From: Clostridiales bacterium
GTDB lineage: Bacteria > Bacillota > Clostridia > Lachnospirales > WQUN01
Length of the DNA: 36,346 bases
NCBI GenBank assembly: GCA_031269465.1
Contig: JAISZB010000329.1
Location: forward strand, 1 to 36,346
Reading direction: 5' to 3'
The notes beneath the pieces were generated by a model, which did not search any database, was not told the origin of the DNA, and worked only from the letters and a program-made list of their open reading frames with translations. The translations under genes were made by a program, and so were the position numbers. This document shows, piece by piece, positions 7,625-17,233 of this stretch; position 1 is the first letter of the stretch, and every line of letters starts with the position of its first letter.

Positions 7625-9004
7625 ATGATTACAATTAAAGATGTGTCTTTCCGGTACGCAAAGGAGCGGGAGGCCATCTGTGATATCAATTTGCAAATCA
7701 ATGCCGGAGAATGTATTCTGCTGTGCGGGGAATCGGGTTGCGGGAAAGCTACCGCTACCAAGCTGGTCAACGGTCTGATTCCGCATTTTGAAGAGGGCGG
7801 GGTTTTAACCGGACAGGTCGCAGCCGCCGGTTTTTCTATGGCGCAAACTGAGCTATACCATCTCGCCGAACATATCGGCTCTGTATTTCAAAATCCGAAA
7901 TCGCAGTTTTTCAATCTGGACTCCGACAGCGAGCTTGCATTCGGGTTGGAAAGCGCCGGAACGCCGTCCGAAATTATCCGTCATTGGCTGGATATAACCG
8001 TGCGAGAGCTGCATATCGGCCATTTGCTGGGAAAGAATATCTTTACATTGTCTGGCGGTGATAAATAAAGCCTTGCCTTTGGGTCGGTATATGCAATGAA
8101 TCCGGATATTCTAGTACTGGACGAACCTACCGCAAACTTGGACGCCGACGCCATCGAAAGGTTGCGGCGGCAGATTCTTCAAGCCAAAAGCGAGGGGCGA
8201 ACCAATCTCATCGCGGAGCACCGCCTTTATTTTTTGACGGATATCATCGGCCGCGCGGTATTTTTGAAAAACGGATTCGTTGCAGGGCGCTTTACCCGAG
8301 ATGAATTTCTTGCACTGCCCGATGCCCGGCGCGTGGAGATGGGGCTGAGGGCTCTCACTCCGACACGCCTGAATCTGCCTCGCGCGCGGCTAGTCGGGCA
8401 GAAGCGAGGTCTTTCTGTAGAGTGCTTGCGCTGTACCCTTGATGGATAGACGGTGTTTCGCGATGCAACCTTTTTCTCCGGGTATGGCGAGGTCTTGGGC
8501 ATCATCGGTCACAATGGCTCCGGCAAAAGCACGCTGGCCCGCTGCCTGTGCGGCTTGACAAAGCAATCAGCCGGGCAAATAAAACTGGATGGCAAAATTC
8601 TCAGCCTCAAAGCACGCGCCAAACTCAATTTTCTTGTAATGCAGGATGTAAACCATCTACTTTTCAGCGATAGCGTGTGGAATGAATGCGGGTTGTCAGC
8701 GTCTTATTGCGACCCGGAACGAATTGAATCGGTTCTGGATGCTTTCGATCTGCTTACTTTTAAAGACCGGCACCCAATGGCGTTGTCCTGCGGTCAAAAG
8801 CAACGCCTCGCTGTGGCCAGGGCAGTTCTCAGCGACAAGAAAACACTGATCTTTGACGAACCCGCCAGCGGGCTGGATTATCGACATATTCTTGAGGTGG
8901 TTTCCGTTGTGCGCAGCCTTGCCGAAGAGGGCAAGGTTGTGCTGATTGTCTCTCACGATTTTGAGTTTTTAGCGCACTTCTGCGGCAAATTGCATAATAT
9001 CTAA
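7625..9004 (+). pseudogene. ECF transporter ATPase, two-domain (A-A' fused), with nonsense mutations
   Basis: The ATG at 7625 follows AGGAGAG. The first nucleotide-binding domain has Walker A GESGCGKA, with Ala in place of the required Ser/Thr. It stops at a TAA at 8066-8068 in the signature LSGGDK, where Gln is expected. The same frame continues with PDILVLDEPTANLD (Walker B). A second stop (TAG at 8447-8449) falls where the second domain begins. From 8453 the second domain is open, with Walker A GHNGSGKST, a degenerate signature LSCGQ, and Walker B TLIFDEPASGLD. The frame itself is not shifted, so the damage is two point nonsense mutations plus motif erosion. This looks recent compared with the T subunit. 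Confidence 0.85.
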
Positions 9005-9071
9005 AGCGGGTTAGCGGGACGGGCATAAACGAATCTGATATTTTGCGGAGCGCGGAAAGGATAACTGCCAT

Positions 9072-10010
9072 ATGACGCTTGAGCATATTGATATGGGCGC
9101 AAGCGTGACGCTTGTATGTAAAGACGCGCAATGCGCTGTTTTTAGCGTGAAAGACGAAACCGGAATGGCCGTGTATGACGTTTTCCCCTGCGTTGTGGTG
9201 CTGTATAACGATTTTCATATGGAGCGACGCTTTTCAAGATTTCGTCAGGGCAGGGATATGTTCTGTGTAGACCACTGCCGCGAAGGGCGCATTGAGTGGG
9301 AAATAGACGGCGGCGGCTACTTGTATGCCGAATCCGGCGACGTGCGAATTGACAATAGGCAGCATCATATCCGTGGGTTTGGCTTTCCTCTCTCCCACTA
9401 TCACGGGATTACTGTCGGATTTATGTTGGACGAGGCGGAACAGCTGTCCAACGTATTGGAAGGGGTGACGTTTGACATCCCAGCGATGAGACGGAAATTC
9501 TGCCTGTCTGACCGGCCTTTCATTATGCGGGCGAGCGCGAGTATTGAGCATATTTTCTCGGAATTGTACTCTCTGCCGAAACAAGTGCGCATCCCCTATT
9601 TGAAAATTAAGGTATTGGAGCTGCTTCTGTTTTTGGATATGCTGGATAAACCGGAGGATGGGCCGGAACGGCCCTATTTTTACAAAACCCATGTAGACAA
9701 GGTGAAAGCGATCCACACTTTCCTGAGAGAAAATCTTGACCAACGCTATACTTTTTGGAAGAATTATCCGAACGGTTTGATTTTCCGCTTACCTCTATGA
9801 AGCTCTGCTTCATAGGCGTTTACGGAGATTCCGTGTATGCCTATATGAAACTTCCGCATGAACGCCGCAGCGCTTATGCTCCGGCAATCGGACGACAATG
9901 TATGCGCCATAGGGAGTCAACTGGGGTATGAAAACGCTACCAAATTCACGACGGCTTTCAAATCTGTAAAGGGTGTGACGCCTGCGGAATATCGAAAATC
10001 CGCCAAGTGA
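9072..10010 (+). pseudogene. AraC-family regulator, frameshifted in the DNA-binding domain
   Basis: The ATG at 9072 follows GGAAAGGAT. About 225 residues of the N-terminal sensing domain are open. The frame breaks near 9755 just where the AraC double helix-turn-helix begins. In the next frame the sequence ERFDFPLTSMKLCF and VYGDSVYAYMK matches the first HTH. After a second shift near 9850, DNVCAIGSQLGYENATKF and GVTPAEYRKSAK match the second HTH and the family end. It sits between the ECF genes and an ABC exporter and probably controlled them. The DNA-binding half cannot be made as is. Confidence 0.85.
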
Positions 10011-10038
10011 GGTGATAAGGTAAAAAAAGCAAGGCGCA

Positions 10039-10812
10039 ATGAAAACAATCCATCTTTTTGCAGGAGAGTACAAGGGGAAAATGCGCCATTTTAAGCGTGG
10101 CGGGAGGAATCGCGCCCTATTTTTGCGTCTATCAGATTATCATTCTATTTTTCGCGGGTGTTCCAACTGTTGGAGATATTCTGCTGTGGGCGGCCGCCAG
10201 CGCTGCGAGATATTTTTCAAAACTATTATTTTATGGGATTTCCACGACGCTGTCGCACATATCCGCTTATACGATTTTGGAGAATCTCAGGTTGACCATA
10301 CCTCCCGCCTGATGCGGGCGCCGCTCGGCGTGGCGTTTGGCAAAACAGTCGGCAATATGAAAAATGTTATCGTAAATAGAGTGGAAACAATCGAGCTTCC
10401 GTTGGCCCATAATGATACCGGAGGGTATTTTCAATCTGCTTTTGCCTATAGCGTTATTTGTCTGTATGACTGCCATTAATTGGCACATGACGTTGGCCGC
10501 TCTTGCTTGCGTCCCGCTGGGCGCATTAGTTTACGCGGTTATGATGAAAAATTTCGCTCAGCAATACGCCGACTAAATAGCGGCGAGCAACCATGTAAAC
10601 AATGTGATTGTGGAATATGTCGAGGGCATTGAGGTAATCAAGGCTTTCAGGGCGTTCGGGAAGCTCTTATAAGAAATTTGCGAATGCGGTCCGCGACTTC
10701 AAGAAATTTACGCTCGCGTGGTTTAACGGCACTTTGAAGCTGATGAATTTGGGCGGGGCAATTTTGCCCTCTACCCTGCTCGACATGCTGCCGATAGGAA
10801 TGCTGCTTTACA
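10039..10812 (+). pseudogene. ABC exporter (fused membrane/ATPase type), truncated and frameshifted
   Basis: Only the membrane half is present. Segments in successive frames read VAGGIAPYFCVYQIIILFFA, WAAASAARYFSKLLFYGIST, LMRAPLGVAFGKTVGNMKN and NHVNNVIVEYVEGIEVIKAF. These are the helices and intracellular loops of the type-I exporter fold. At least three frame changes and a stop in place of Tyr (near 10575) are present. Recognisable coding ends at LLDMLPIGMLLYI, exactly where a palindromic element begins at 10813. The ATPase domain is gone. The gene belongs with the ECF/AraC cluster upstream. Confidence 0.8.
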
Positions 10813-10910
10813 TATACTGCTTTTCATATAAAATTACCTTTTTTGGAGCTTGATTATATAGGCTTCAATGGATAATAAAGCTCCAAAAAAGTAACATTTA
10901 ATCGGTTTAC
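10813..10910. repeat. Palindromic MITE-like element, copy B (internally deleted)
   Basis: The left end starts TATACTGCTTTTCATATAAA and continues to TTTTTTGGAGCTTGATTATA. The right arm is AAAGCTCCAAAAAAGTAACA. The inner palindrome is missing, leaving only about 15 bases between the arms. It separates the ABC exporter remnant from the end of the GH13 gene. Confidence 0.85.
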
Positions 10911-10913
10911 AGG

Positions 10914-12611
10914 CTATTTTTGAAGGCATTCTATTGCAAATCCCCAGTTTGAAATCCTTTCCTCGTCTATGCCGCTTCCTGCCGCCAATCTGCCTGAAGG
11001 AAAGAAAGGTGCGTTTTTTCCTGTGCAATTGAGGGAAAGTTGCAAACATTCGCTATCATAGCAGCGCTTGATAATTAAGAAGCCCTGCTTCTCCTCAATT
11101 TCAATTTCACCATGGGCAAGCTCTTTTCGCTTCCTGAGCGCTGCCAATGCGCGGACTGCGGCAGTCACTTCACTTTCTTTCTTAGACCAGTCGAAGCCTC
11201 TCCTGGAATCAGGATCATAACCTCCAAGCATTCCAATCTCAGTTCCATAATAGATTCCTGGAGCCCCAACATACATGAATTCCGTCGCCAACGCCGCTAT
11301 GAGCTTATCCTCCCTTCCATCCGCAACGCTTAAGAAGCGGTGCGTATCATGGCTATCCAGGATATTTAGCATCATAATGTTCGCTTGATCGGAATTTCTC
11401 ATCAAAATTCCGTTCAGCTTTTCAGAAAACTGTTTTGCGGTAATAGCTTCCCGAGCGTAAAAGTCAAGGCAAGCCTTGGTGAAAGCGTAATTCATAATGC
11501 CGTCGAATTGATCCCCTTGAAGGGATGGATTTGCGTCATGCCAATTTTCGCCTATTATCACGCAATCGGGCTTGACTACTTTTACTTCTCGTCTAAAGCG
11601 CCTCCAGAAATCGTGGCTTACTTCATCTGATACATCCAGCCTCCAGCCGTCGATGCCATATTCTTTTATCCAAAATGTTGCGATGCCTATGAGATAGTCT
11701 TGGACTTCTCTATTAGAGGTATTGAATTTAGGCATGTAAGTGCAGGCTGCGAAGCATTCATAGTTTTCTTTTTCTGGATCGGGGCGGTCTCCGTCTATTA
11801 TGAACCAGCTGTGATATCTCGAGTTTTTTCCATTTTTCAAAACATCCTGAAACTGCCTGAGGTTTTCTGAACAGTGATTGAAGACGGCGTCAAGAACTAT
11901 GCGCATCCCCATGGCATGCGCAGACTCCATCAGAATCCTGAATTCATCGTTGCCTCCGAAATGCCGATCAATTGTATAGTAATCGCTTATGTCATATTTG
12001 TGATTTGAAATGGAACTGAAAATCGGTGTCAAATAAATTGTGTTTACTCCCAAGGAAGACAAATAGGGAAGTTTTTCCTCTATTCCCTTCAAATCTCCGC
12101 CAGCAAAGCTCTTAGAGGTAGGCGCGCCGCTCCAAGCCATGTTGATATAGGAGAGATCCTTGAATTGAGCGCCCTTGAAGAAACGGTCTATAAATATCTG
12201 ATAGAAGACGGCCTCTCTCATCCACGGCACTATTGCGTGAATATCAGCTTTGTTGATATAAGGCAACTGGAATGAGTTGTAGAAAGAGAAGCTGAAATCA
12301 TAATTGTCCGTCAAGCCGTCTTCTGAGTAATACAAAATGCTTCCGCATTCAACAATCTTGAAAATGTAGACGAATCTGGCATCATCAAGACTCAGCTTCA
12401 GCGTATAGTAGCTGAAGAGCCTGTCTTTGCAGCTCAGCTTCATTTGCGCTTCTCTTTGAGAAAGATGGAAGCTGTACTTACCGCCATAAATCACGGATAT
12501 TGAGAATGGCTTGTCCTTCCTGTCTATTCTGAGCCTGAGCGCAACAGTCTTCTCATTCAAAGCAAAACAGTATTTGCTTTCAGGGACGTGGAGCATAGCT
12601 AGTTCATTCAT
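10914..12611 (-). CDS. GH13 alpha-glucan hydrolase (neopullulanase / cyclomaltodextrinase-like)
   Basis: The enzyme hydrolyses alpha-1,4-linked glucans or cyclodextrins. The chosen start (12611) follows GATGAGG and gives MNELAMLHVPESKYCFAL, the usual opening of the GH13_20 N-terminal (CBM34-like) domain; an upstream ATG at 12659 lacks a ribosome site. The protein is 565 residues without a signal peptide, so it is cytoplasmic. The barrel starts near residue 130 (AVFYQIFIDRF). Catalytic residues are Asp326 in GWRLDVSDE, Glu355 in IIGENW and Asp422 in DSHDTHR. DAVFNH supplies the conserved region I. All four conserved regions are intact. The lipoprotein upstream on the same strand may feed it glucans, with a MITE between them. 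Confidence 0.9.
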   Translation of the reverse strand: MNELAMLHVPESKYCFALNEKTVALRLRIDRKDKPFSISVIYGGKYSFHLSQREAQMKLSCKDRLFSYYTLKLSLDDARFVYIFKIVECGSILYYSEDGLTDNYDFSFSFYNSFQLPYINKADIHAIVPWMREAVFYQIFIDRFFKGAQFKDLSYINMAWSGAPTSKSFAGGDLKGIEEKLPYLSSLGVNTIYLTPIFSSISNHKYDISDYYTIDRHFGGNDEFRILMESAHAMGMRIVLDAVFNHCSENLRQFQDVLKNGKNSRYHSWFIIDGDRPDPEKENYECFAACTYMPKFNTSNREVQDYLIGIATFWIKEYGIDGWRLDVSDEVSHDFWRRFRREVKVVKPDCVIIGENWHDANPSLQGDQFDGIMNYAFTKACLDFYAREAITAKQFSEKLNGILMRNSDQANIMMLNILDSHDTHRFLSVADGREDKLIAALATEFMYVGAPGIYYGTEIGMLGGYDPDSRRGFDWSKKESEVTAAVRALAALRKRKELAHGEIEIEEKQGFLIIKRCYDSECLQLSLNCTGKNAPFFPSGRLAAGSGIDEERISNWGFAIECLQK

Positions 12612-12705
12612 ATTTACAGCCTCATCTGCAAAATTAGTTTCAACAGAACCTGCATCCAATTCACAGTTTTCAATCCGTTTAAAGCTGGCTGTTTAAAACC
12701 CCAGC

Positions 12706-12840
12706 TATACTGATTTGCATATTAAGTTCCAATTTCGGAGCTTGATTATACAGCGAGCGCGAAATGCCGATATCGTCATCTTGCACCGCTCAGTGGACGG
12801 CCAAGCTCCAAAACAGGTACATTTGACTGCGAATCGGTAA
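12706..12840. repeat. Palindromic MITE-like element, copy C
   Basis: The left end starts TATACTGATTTGCAT and leads into CGGAGCTTGATTATACAG. The complement of the right end reads TTACCGATTCGCAGTCAAAT and then TTTTGGAGCTTGG. The inner part holds GCGAAATGCCGATATCG. It lies in the intergenic gap between the lipoprotein and GH13 genes, 26 bases beyond the lipoprotein stop. It could affect the GH13 leader or end transcripts from the lipoprotein. Confidence 0.85.
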
Positions 12841-12865
12841 AGATTGCTGTCACTAATTATTTCCT

Positions 12866-13954
12866 CTATTCGATCGTTGCCTTGAGAACTTTATTGTCAG
12901 GCGTGTATATGAAGGTATAATCCCCAGTTTTTTTCGCAATCAGATTCTGTGAATCAGCATTGTCGAAAAGGATCCGGCTTGCTTCATCGAGGCCATCGTA
13001 CCTGATGTAGGCTGAACCCGCAGTTGCCAGTCCTGCTGTAGTATTCGTCGATGTGAACATGAACTCGTCGCCTTCCTCCAGGTGGACATTCAATGTATAA
13101 ATTCCGCCTTCTTCAACGAATTTCGTCTCCTGCGTGTAGACATCCTGCCAGTTTGTTATGACTGCGCCTTTTATATAGTAATCGGTCACAACGTCCACCT
13201 GCTCTTGTACGTCGCCGTTTCTAACCCAGTCTATCCTATCGTATGTTCCGACATTGAAGACTTCTTTATCGCTTTCTGAATATGAGACGTTCGTCGTTTC
13301 ATAATAGTCGTCGCCAGGATATGTGGTGAGAGTCAGCGTGTAGTTTCCGGAAACTCCTACTTTAATATTGCTGCCTTTGGCGCTGGCATCTCCTATTGAT
13401 CCGCTGCCAATAAACGCTTCAGTTCCATCCGATTGCTTTGTTTCCGACAGATAGCCGAACCCGCGTTTATTTCTCCAGCTGGAGTCCACAGCAAACTGAA
13501 ACTCATCCCCTTCATTTAAATCAAGGGCAATGCTATATTCATTTTTGCCGTCCGACTTTACCAGCTTATGCTCGTCATCAATAGCGGCGCCCCAACTGCT
13601 TGAAAGCAAGAGTTTGCTTGTTCCGCTTCCAAGTATATAGAATTCTCTGGTATCATCTTTATGCTGAGAGAATCCTGCAAATATTTCAGTGTCAGCTGAA
13701 ATAGGGGTTGAAAAGTCAAACTCTCTCGCTCGTTGCGGGGTTGCATACCAAGCTATGAAGCTGAAGCCAGATTTTTCCGGTATATACGTCTCTACTGCTT
13801 CCCCTTCCCTGACGCTGACAGTCTTTAAGACTTTAGTGTCATCATAGAATGTCACTTTATGCTTCAGCCCGCTTGAGCATGCTGAAAGAGCAAAGCACGC
13901 GAATATTAGCAGTTCTGACATTCTCCTTCTTCTCCATATTTTTAAACCTTTCAT
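12866..13954 (-). CDS. Surface lipoprotein with InlB-type repeat and probable starch-binding modules
   Basis: The start at 13954 follows AAGGGGCGAG. A charged N-terminus and a hydrophobic stretch end in LSAC (Cys26), a lipoprotein signal, so the protein is anchored outside the membrane. Residues about 32-90 (VTFYDDTKVLKTVSV to TEIFAGF) are an InlB B-repeat-like (Flg_new) beta module. After it come two similar modules, each with the pattern YYIKG or FYILG, a Trp, and E-G-D-E-F-x-F (residues about 100-160 and 255-310). These resemble SusE/SusF-like or other starch-binding domains of polysaccharide-binding proteins. That function is inferred from the pattern and from the adjacent GH13 gene. The 362-residue frame is intact. 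Confidence 0.7.
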   Translation of the reverse strand: MKGLKIWRRRRMSELLIFACFALSACSSGLKHKVTFYDDTKVLKTVSVREGEAVETYIPEKSGFSFIAWYATPQRAREFDFSTPISADTEIFAGFSQHKDDTREFYILGSGTSKLLLSSSWGAAIDDEHKLVKSDGKNEYSIALDLNEGDEFQFAVDSSWRNKRGFGYLSETKQSDGTEAFIGSGSIGDASAKGSNIKVGVSGNYTLTLTTYPGDDYYETTNVSYSESDKEVFNVGTYDRIDWVRNGDVQEQVDVVTDYYIKGAVITNWQDVYTQETKFVEEGGIYTLNVHLEEGDEFMFTSTNTTAGLATAGSAYIRYDGLDEASRILFDNADSQNLIAKKTGDYTFIYTPDNKVLKATIE

Positions 13955-14175
13955 ACTTCTCGCCCCTTTTCATTTTGCTGTTGATGCCGCAGTCTTAAAT
14001 GATTCCATCGGGTAAATCGCCAAAATTCCAGTGCTAATTTTATCCATTTTCAATTATATGTCGACAATTTTATAGTGCTCTGAAATCTTGCAAATATACA
14101 TTTTAAGAACAGGAGACATCCTAATCCTAAATTTTGCAAGACAGTCCTCTCATCAAATTTCGTAAAGAGAATAGA

Positions 14176-14830
14176 ATGAGCATCCATTTCCTGTCACTTA
14201 ATTCCATGAGGGAGCTTGATGATATTTCCTTTCGATGAGTCTTTAGGCCGACCTTAGAATATTTCGAGCAACTGACAAGCGCTGGGGCAGTGTTTGATTA
14301 TGGCAAAATCATTGAGGCGCAATAGCGAGAGATTTTTCCAGGAGTTGCATGATACGCTCTGTGATCTTGCTGATTGGTCTGATAATTGCAACTCCTATTT
14401 CCAAACCTATATTGAAAAGGACATGAAGGATGCTCTGAGTATTCAAGATGAATCGGCAATTATTTTATCTGTAAAAGCTGTTGCCCAGCTGATTGTCGAA
14501 ATGCTGAATCTAACGGCCACCTCAGAAATTTGAGGCAAGGATGTTAAAACCATTGGCTCGTGCTTGGTATTGAAATCAAGCGAGCTTGTTTATCTGCTTG
14601 AACCTTATCGCAATAATTTCAACAAGCGACTCATTAAAACTCCAAGATGTATTTTCTTGACATTGGCTTGTTTATTGGCTACTCGTTTGGAACACCGGAG
14701 CAGCTCAAGAACGGCGCAATGTGGCAGCATGTTTTTAAGAGTTTGTTGTTTGCTGAAATTTTAGAAGGCTATTATAGCGACGATATTATAAAACCTGCCC
14801 TGTACTGCCTGCAGCAACAAAAACAAGAAC
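14176..14830 (+). pseudogene. DUF4143-type AAA ATPase, C-terminal part, broken
   Basis: These proteins pair an N-terminal P-loop ATPase with a C-terminal DUF4143 nuclease-like domain. Here the ATPase part is missing. Remaining pieces in plus-strand frames are MSIHFLSLNSMRELDDIS near 14176, SYFQTYIEKDMKD near 14396, ELVYLLEPYRNNFNKRLIKT near 14580, and, after a shift, MYFLDIGLFIGYSFGTPEQL from 14647. The motifs TYIxRD, LxPYxxNxxKRLxKxPKxYFxDxGL and the closing FAEILEGYY follow the family order. At least two frameshifts and stops are present. Confidence 0.75.
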
Positions 14831-14849
14831 GAGAGCGCGCAGATAAAAT

Positions 14850-15275
14850 AGTAGGTAGATATACCTATATAGGCTTTAAAAGGCCATTAGCGCCATTGTT
14901 TTTTGCTCATACATTTTCACCTTATTTTGCAGTTTTAGTAATACCTACTTTTTATATCTACACCTATAACGATATTGACGCTTGTAAAAGAAGGTGATAT
15001 ACGGTATCCTGTTGAGAATAGAGAGTGAAAAAAGCGCGATAGCAATGCCAAAAGCAACAAGAGCATGCATCTTGAATTGCTAGATGCGTGCTCGAGATTC
15101 GACTATGAAACCATATATTTAGAACTGTGCTGTCAAGGATATTTCGTATATTCTTCATTTTCTCTTTTTCTTTTTTTGTCGTCCGCCTCCAAAATCTCTT
15201 GAAGAGCAAAATACCGTATACTACAGTAGAAGTAAACGACTGTTTACATCTTAGCTTGTCAAATGCTTTGCGCGC
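14850..15275. other. Non-coding region with two small inverted repeats
   Basis: No gene is supported. Two small inverted repeats are visible: arms TAGGTA/TACCTA around 14871-14890, and a 12-bp hairpin GAGCATGCATCT (15061-15072) paired with AGATGCGTGCTC (15082-15093), with one wobble. Confidence 0.4.
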
Positions 15276-15302
15276 CGCAGGCCAAACAGTGTTTGGCCTG
15301 CG
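15276..15302. repeat. 27-bp near-perfect palindrome
   Basis: Arms CGCAGGCCAAACA and TGTTTGGCCTGCG (13 bp each, exact) flank a single central base. It is 75 bases upstream of the methyltransferase pseudogene. The shape suits an operator for a dimeric repressor or a small mobile end, and it is not followed by a T-run, so it is not a typical terminator. Confidence 0.6.
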
Positions 15303-15377
15303 AAAAGCAGGAAACTGGTCGAAGAGCTTCGCGGAGACATGGCCTAAAGATAAATGCAAAAAGAAGGAGCGATCAAA

Positions 15378-16048
15378 ATGGATAACGAACAGATACAGGC
15401 TGAGGCATTAAGCTTTCTGGACACTCGCGGTATTTTGCGGGCGGCTGATTTGGGGTGCGGCGCAGGCGGCCAAACGATAGCGCCTGCCCAAAACATCCGC
15501 GGAAGCATCGTTGGTCTAGACCAAATCCCCGGCTTTATTGATGAGCTAAACGCCAAGGCGCTAAACCTGGGGTTGCAAGGCAGCGCAAGCGGCGTTGTCG
15601 GCTCGATGGAGAATCTTCCTTTTTTTGAGAAAGAAACGTTCGGCCGTATTTGGCCTGAAGGCGCGATTGACGCCATCGGCTTTGAAAAAGGGCCGGCCCA
15701 TTGGAGCGGCTTCCTTAAAATGAACGGTTATGCTGCAGTAGCCTGCCCTTGCCGGCTCGCTGGCGAACACCCCGATGAAGTCGAGAGATTTTGGTCTAAC
15801 GCCGACAGCGGCTTGGAGCGATAGGGCGCAATATTTCAGCGATGCAAAGGGCGGGCTATGCTCCCATAGCTGTGCTTGCGCCGCCGGAACAGTGTGGACC
15901 ATTATTTCGCACCGAGGGCAGAAGCGAAAAAAAGCGCTTCTGCTAAAGCGCTCCGGCAATAAAACCGCAAAGGCCTACGTCGAGAATGATAAATGCGAAG
16001 TGGAGCTGTACTCGAAATATGGATATGCTTTTTATGTCGGCAGAAAGT
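15378..16048 (+). pseudogene. Class I SAM-dependent methyltransferase, frameshifted
   Basis: The ATG at 15378 follows AAGGAGC. The N-terminal half is open, with the SAM motif I AADLGCGAGGQT, VVGSMENLPFFEKE, and WPEGAIDAIGFEKGPAHW. An out-of-frame stop is reached at 15822-15824. Downstream fragments in other frames (near 15875-16040) include NKTAKAYVENDKCEVELYSK and YGYAFYVGRK, which form the expected C-terminus. Several small indels scatter the C-terminal third over three frames. Confidence 0.8.
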
Positions 16049-16238
16049 GTCGAGAACTAAAGAAGCATAAGGCGTATTTCAATCGCGCAGACGATAATCT
16101 TTATCATTGTTTTATTTTATATGCTAACGGTTGGCAGGAAAAAGAAAGTAAATGGAATCAACCAATCGGAAGTTGCTGCAAACGTGTAGGACGAAAAATT
16201 GGAAGTCTTAAAGGCACAGCAGGGAAAGGGAAATGCAA

Positions 16239-16912
16239 ATGAAAATAGAATTTATTCTAACCGCGTCAAAGGCAATGCTGCACGCTCTTGTCGGCATTGT
16301 CGGATTCGTTTTAATCCAAGCGATAGAGTCGCTTGCGTTTCACATTCCGTCCCCTGTGATTTCGCAAGTTTTGAATGCACTCGTCCGTGCCGCGCTGTTG
16401 TTTGTGCTGTTCAGCCTGTATTGCCGAAAAGCGCTGAAAAAGATTTATCAGATTGCCGAGTGAAAAAGCCCGCTTCTCCGAGGGCATGGGCGGTTTGGAT
16501 TCCTGTCGCCGTGATTCTGCCCGCGCTCGTTTCGCTATACTTTATATTTTTCGCGGACGGAGTTTTCGCAAATCGGCATTTGGACAGCGCAACGATTAAG
16601 TATATTTTTGCCTGCGCAATATTCAGCGCTTGCCTTGCCGCCGGATTTGGCGAAGAACTGCTTTTCAGGGGCTTTGTTATGCGAATTCTTGAGGTTCGTT
16701 TCGGGAAAATCCCGGCGGTTCTCGTGCCATCGATTATCTTCGGAATGCTTCATATTACAAATATGCAAAACCCCAATTTGCTTGACATTCTGCTGCTGTT
16801 CGTTGCAGGGACAAGTGTAGGGATAACGTTTTCGCTGATTTGCTATCAGAGCGGTTCTATATTTCCGGGCGCGGTCGTTCACGGCATTTGGAACTTAATC
16901 ATTATCGGATAG
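16239..16912 (+). pseudogene. CPBP-family intramembrane metalloprotease, single frameshift
   Basis: The ATG at 16239 follows an AGGGAAAGGG site. The first open part gives three or so hydrophobic helices to YCRKALKKIYQIAE and a stop at 16461-16463. The other frame takes over at DCRVKKPASPRAW and runs to 16912. It carries the family motifs EELLFRGFVMR (EExxxR), FGMLHITN and the last His motif VVHGIWNLI. The sequence otherwise looks complete and well conserved. A single-base change near 16455 is enough to explain the break, so this is one of the youngest pseudogenes here, or a sequencing error. Confidence 0.85.
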
Positions 16913-16914
16913 AT

Positions 16915-17135
16915 ATTGACTATTCTTTAAGTGCGGCTCGGCAAAGCTCACGGATCACTACAGCTGCCGGGAATTTTCGATTTTGCAGAGCGACTTTGAA
17001 AAGACCGTCCTTGCCTCCATCCGCTCTTACGCCGCCGAAATGTGCGTGTCGATCAAAATCGGAATTGAGTGGTTCGTAGTCCACAGTAAAGACATCCGGA
17101 GCCTCAGATGGGTTTCCATGAGAAACTCCGATATC
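16915..17135 (-). pseudogene. Unrecognised protein fragment (C-terminal part)
   Basis: An open minus-strand frame of about 70 codons reads DIGVSHGNPSEAPDVFTVDY, then FDRHAHFGGVRADGGKDGLF, then FPAAVVIRELCRAALKE and a stop at 16915. The composition is clearly protein-like but no start is visible, and the frame is lost upstream near 17135. It lies directly behind the PHP-like gene on the same strand and may have belonged to its operon. I do not recognise the family. Confidence 0.4.
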
Positions 17136-17233
17136 AACGTCTCTCTCCTTGCATCGACTTTACCAAAATGCAGATATTTCTCAAGGCAAGCAAAGGTGCC
17201 TATCCCGCAAGAATGTCATCACTTATTCATCGT

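Noticed and set aside
1156-8449. Possible recoding of stop codons (TGA as Trp in the TnpB remnant; TAA and TAG inside the ECF ATPase)
   Set aside because: All three stops occur inside otherwise eroded genes, while intact genes use TGG for Trp and end normally at TGA, TAA or TAG. Ordinary nonsense mutation explains them.
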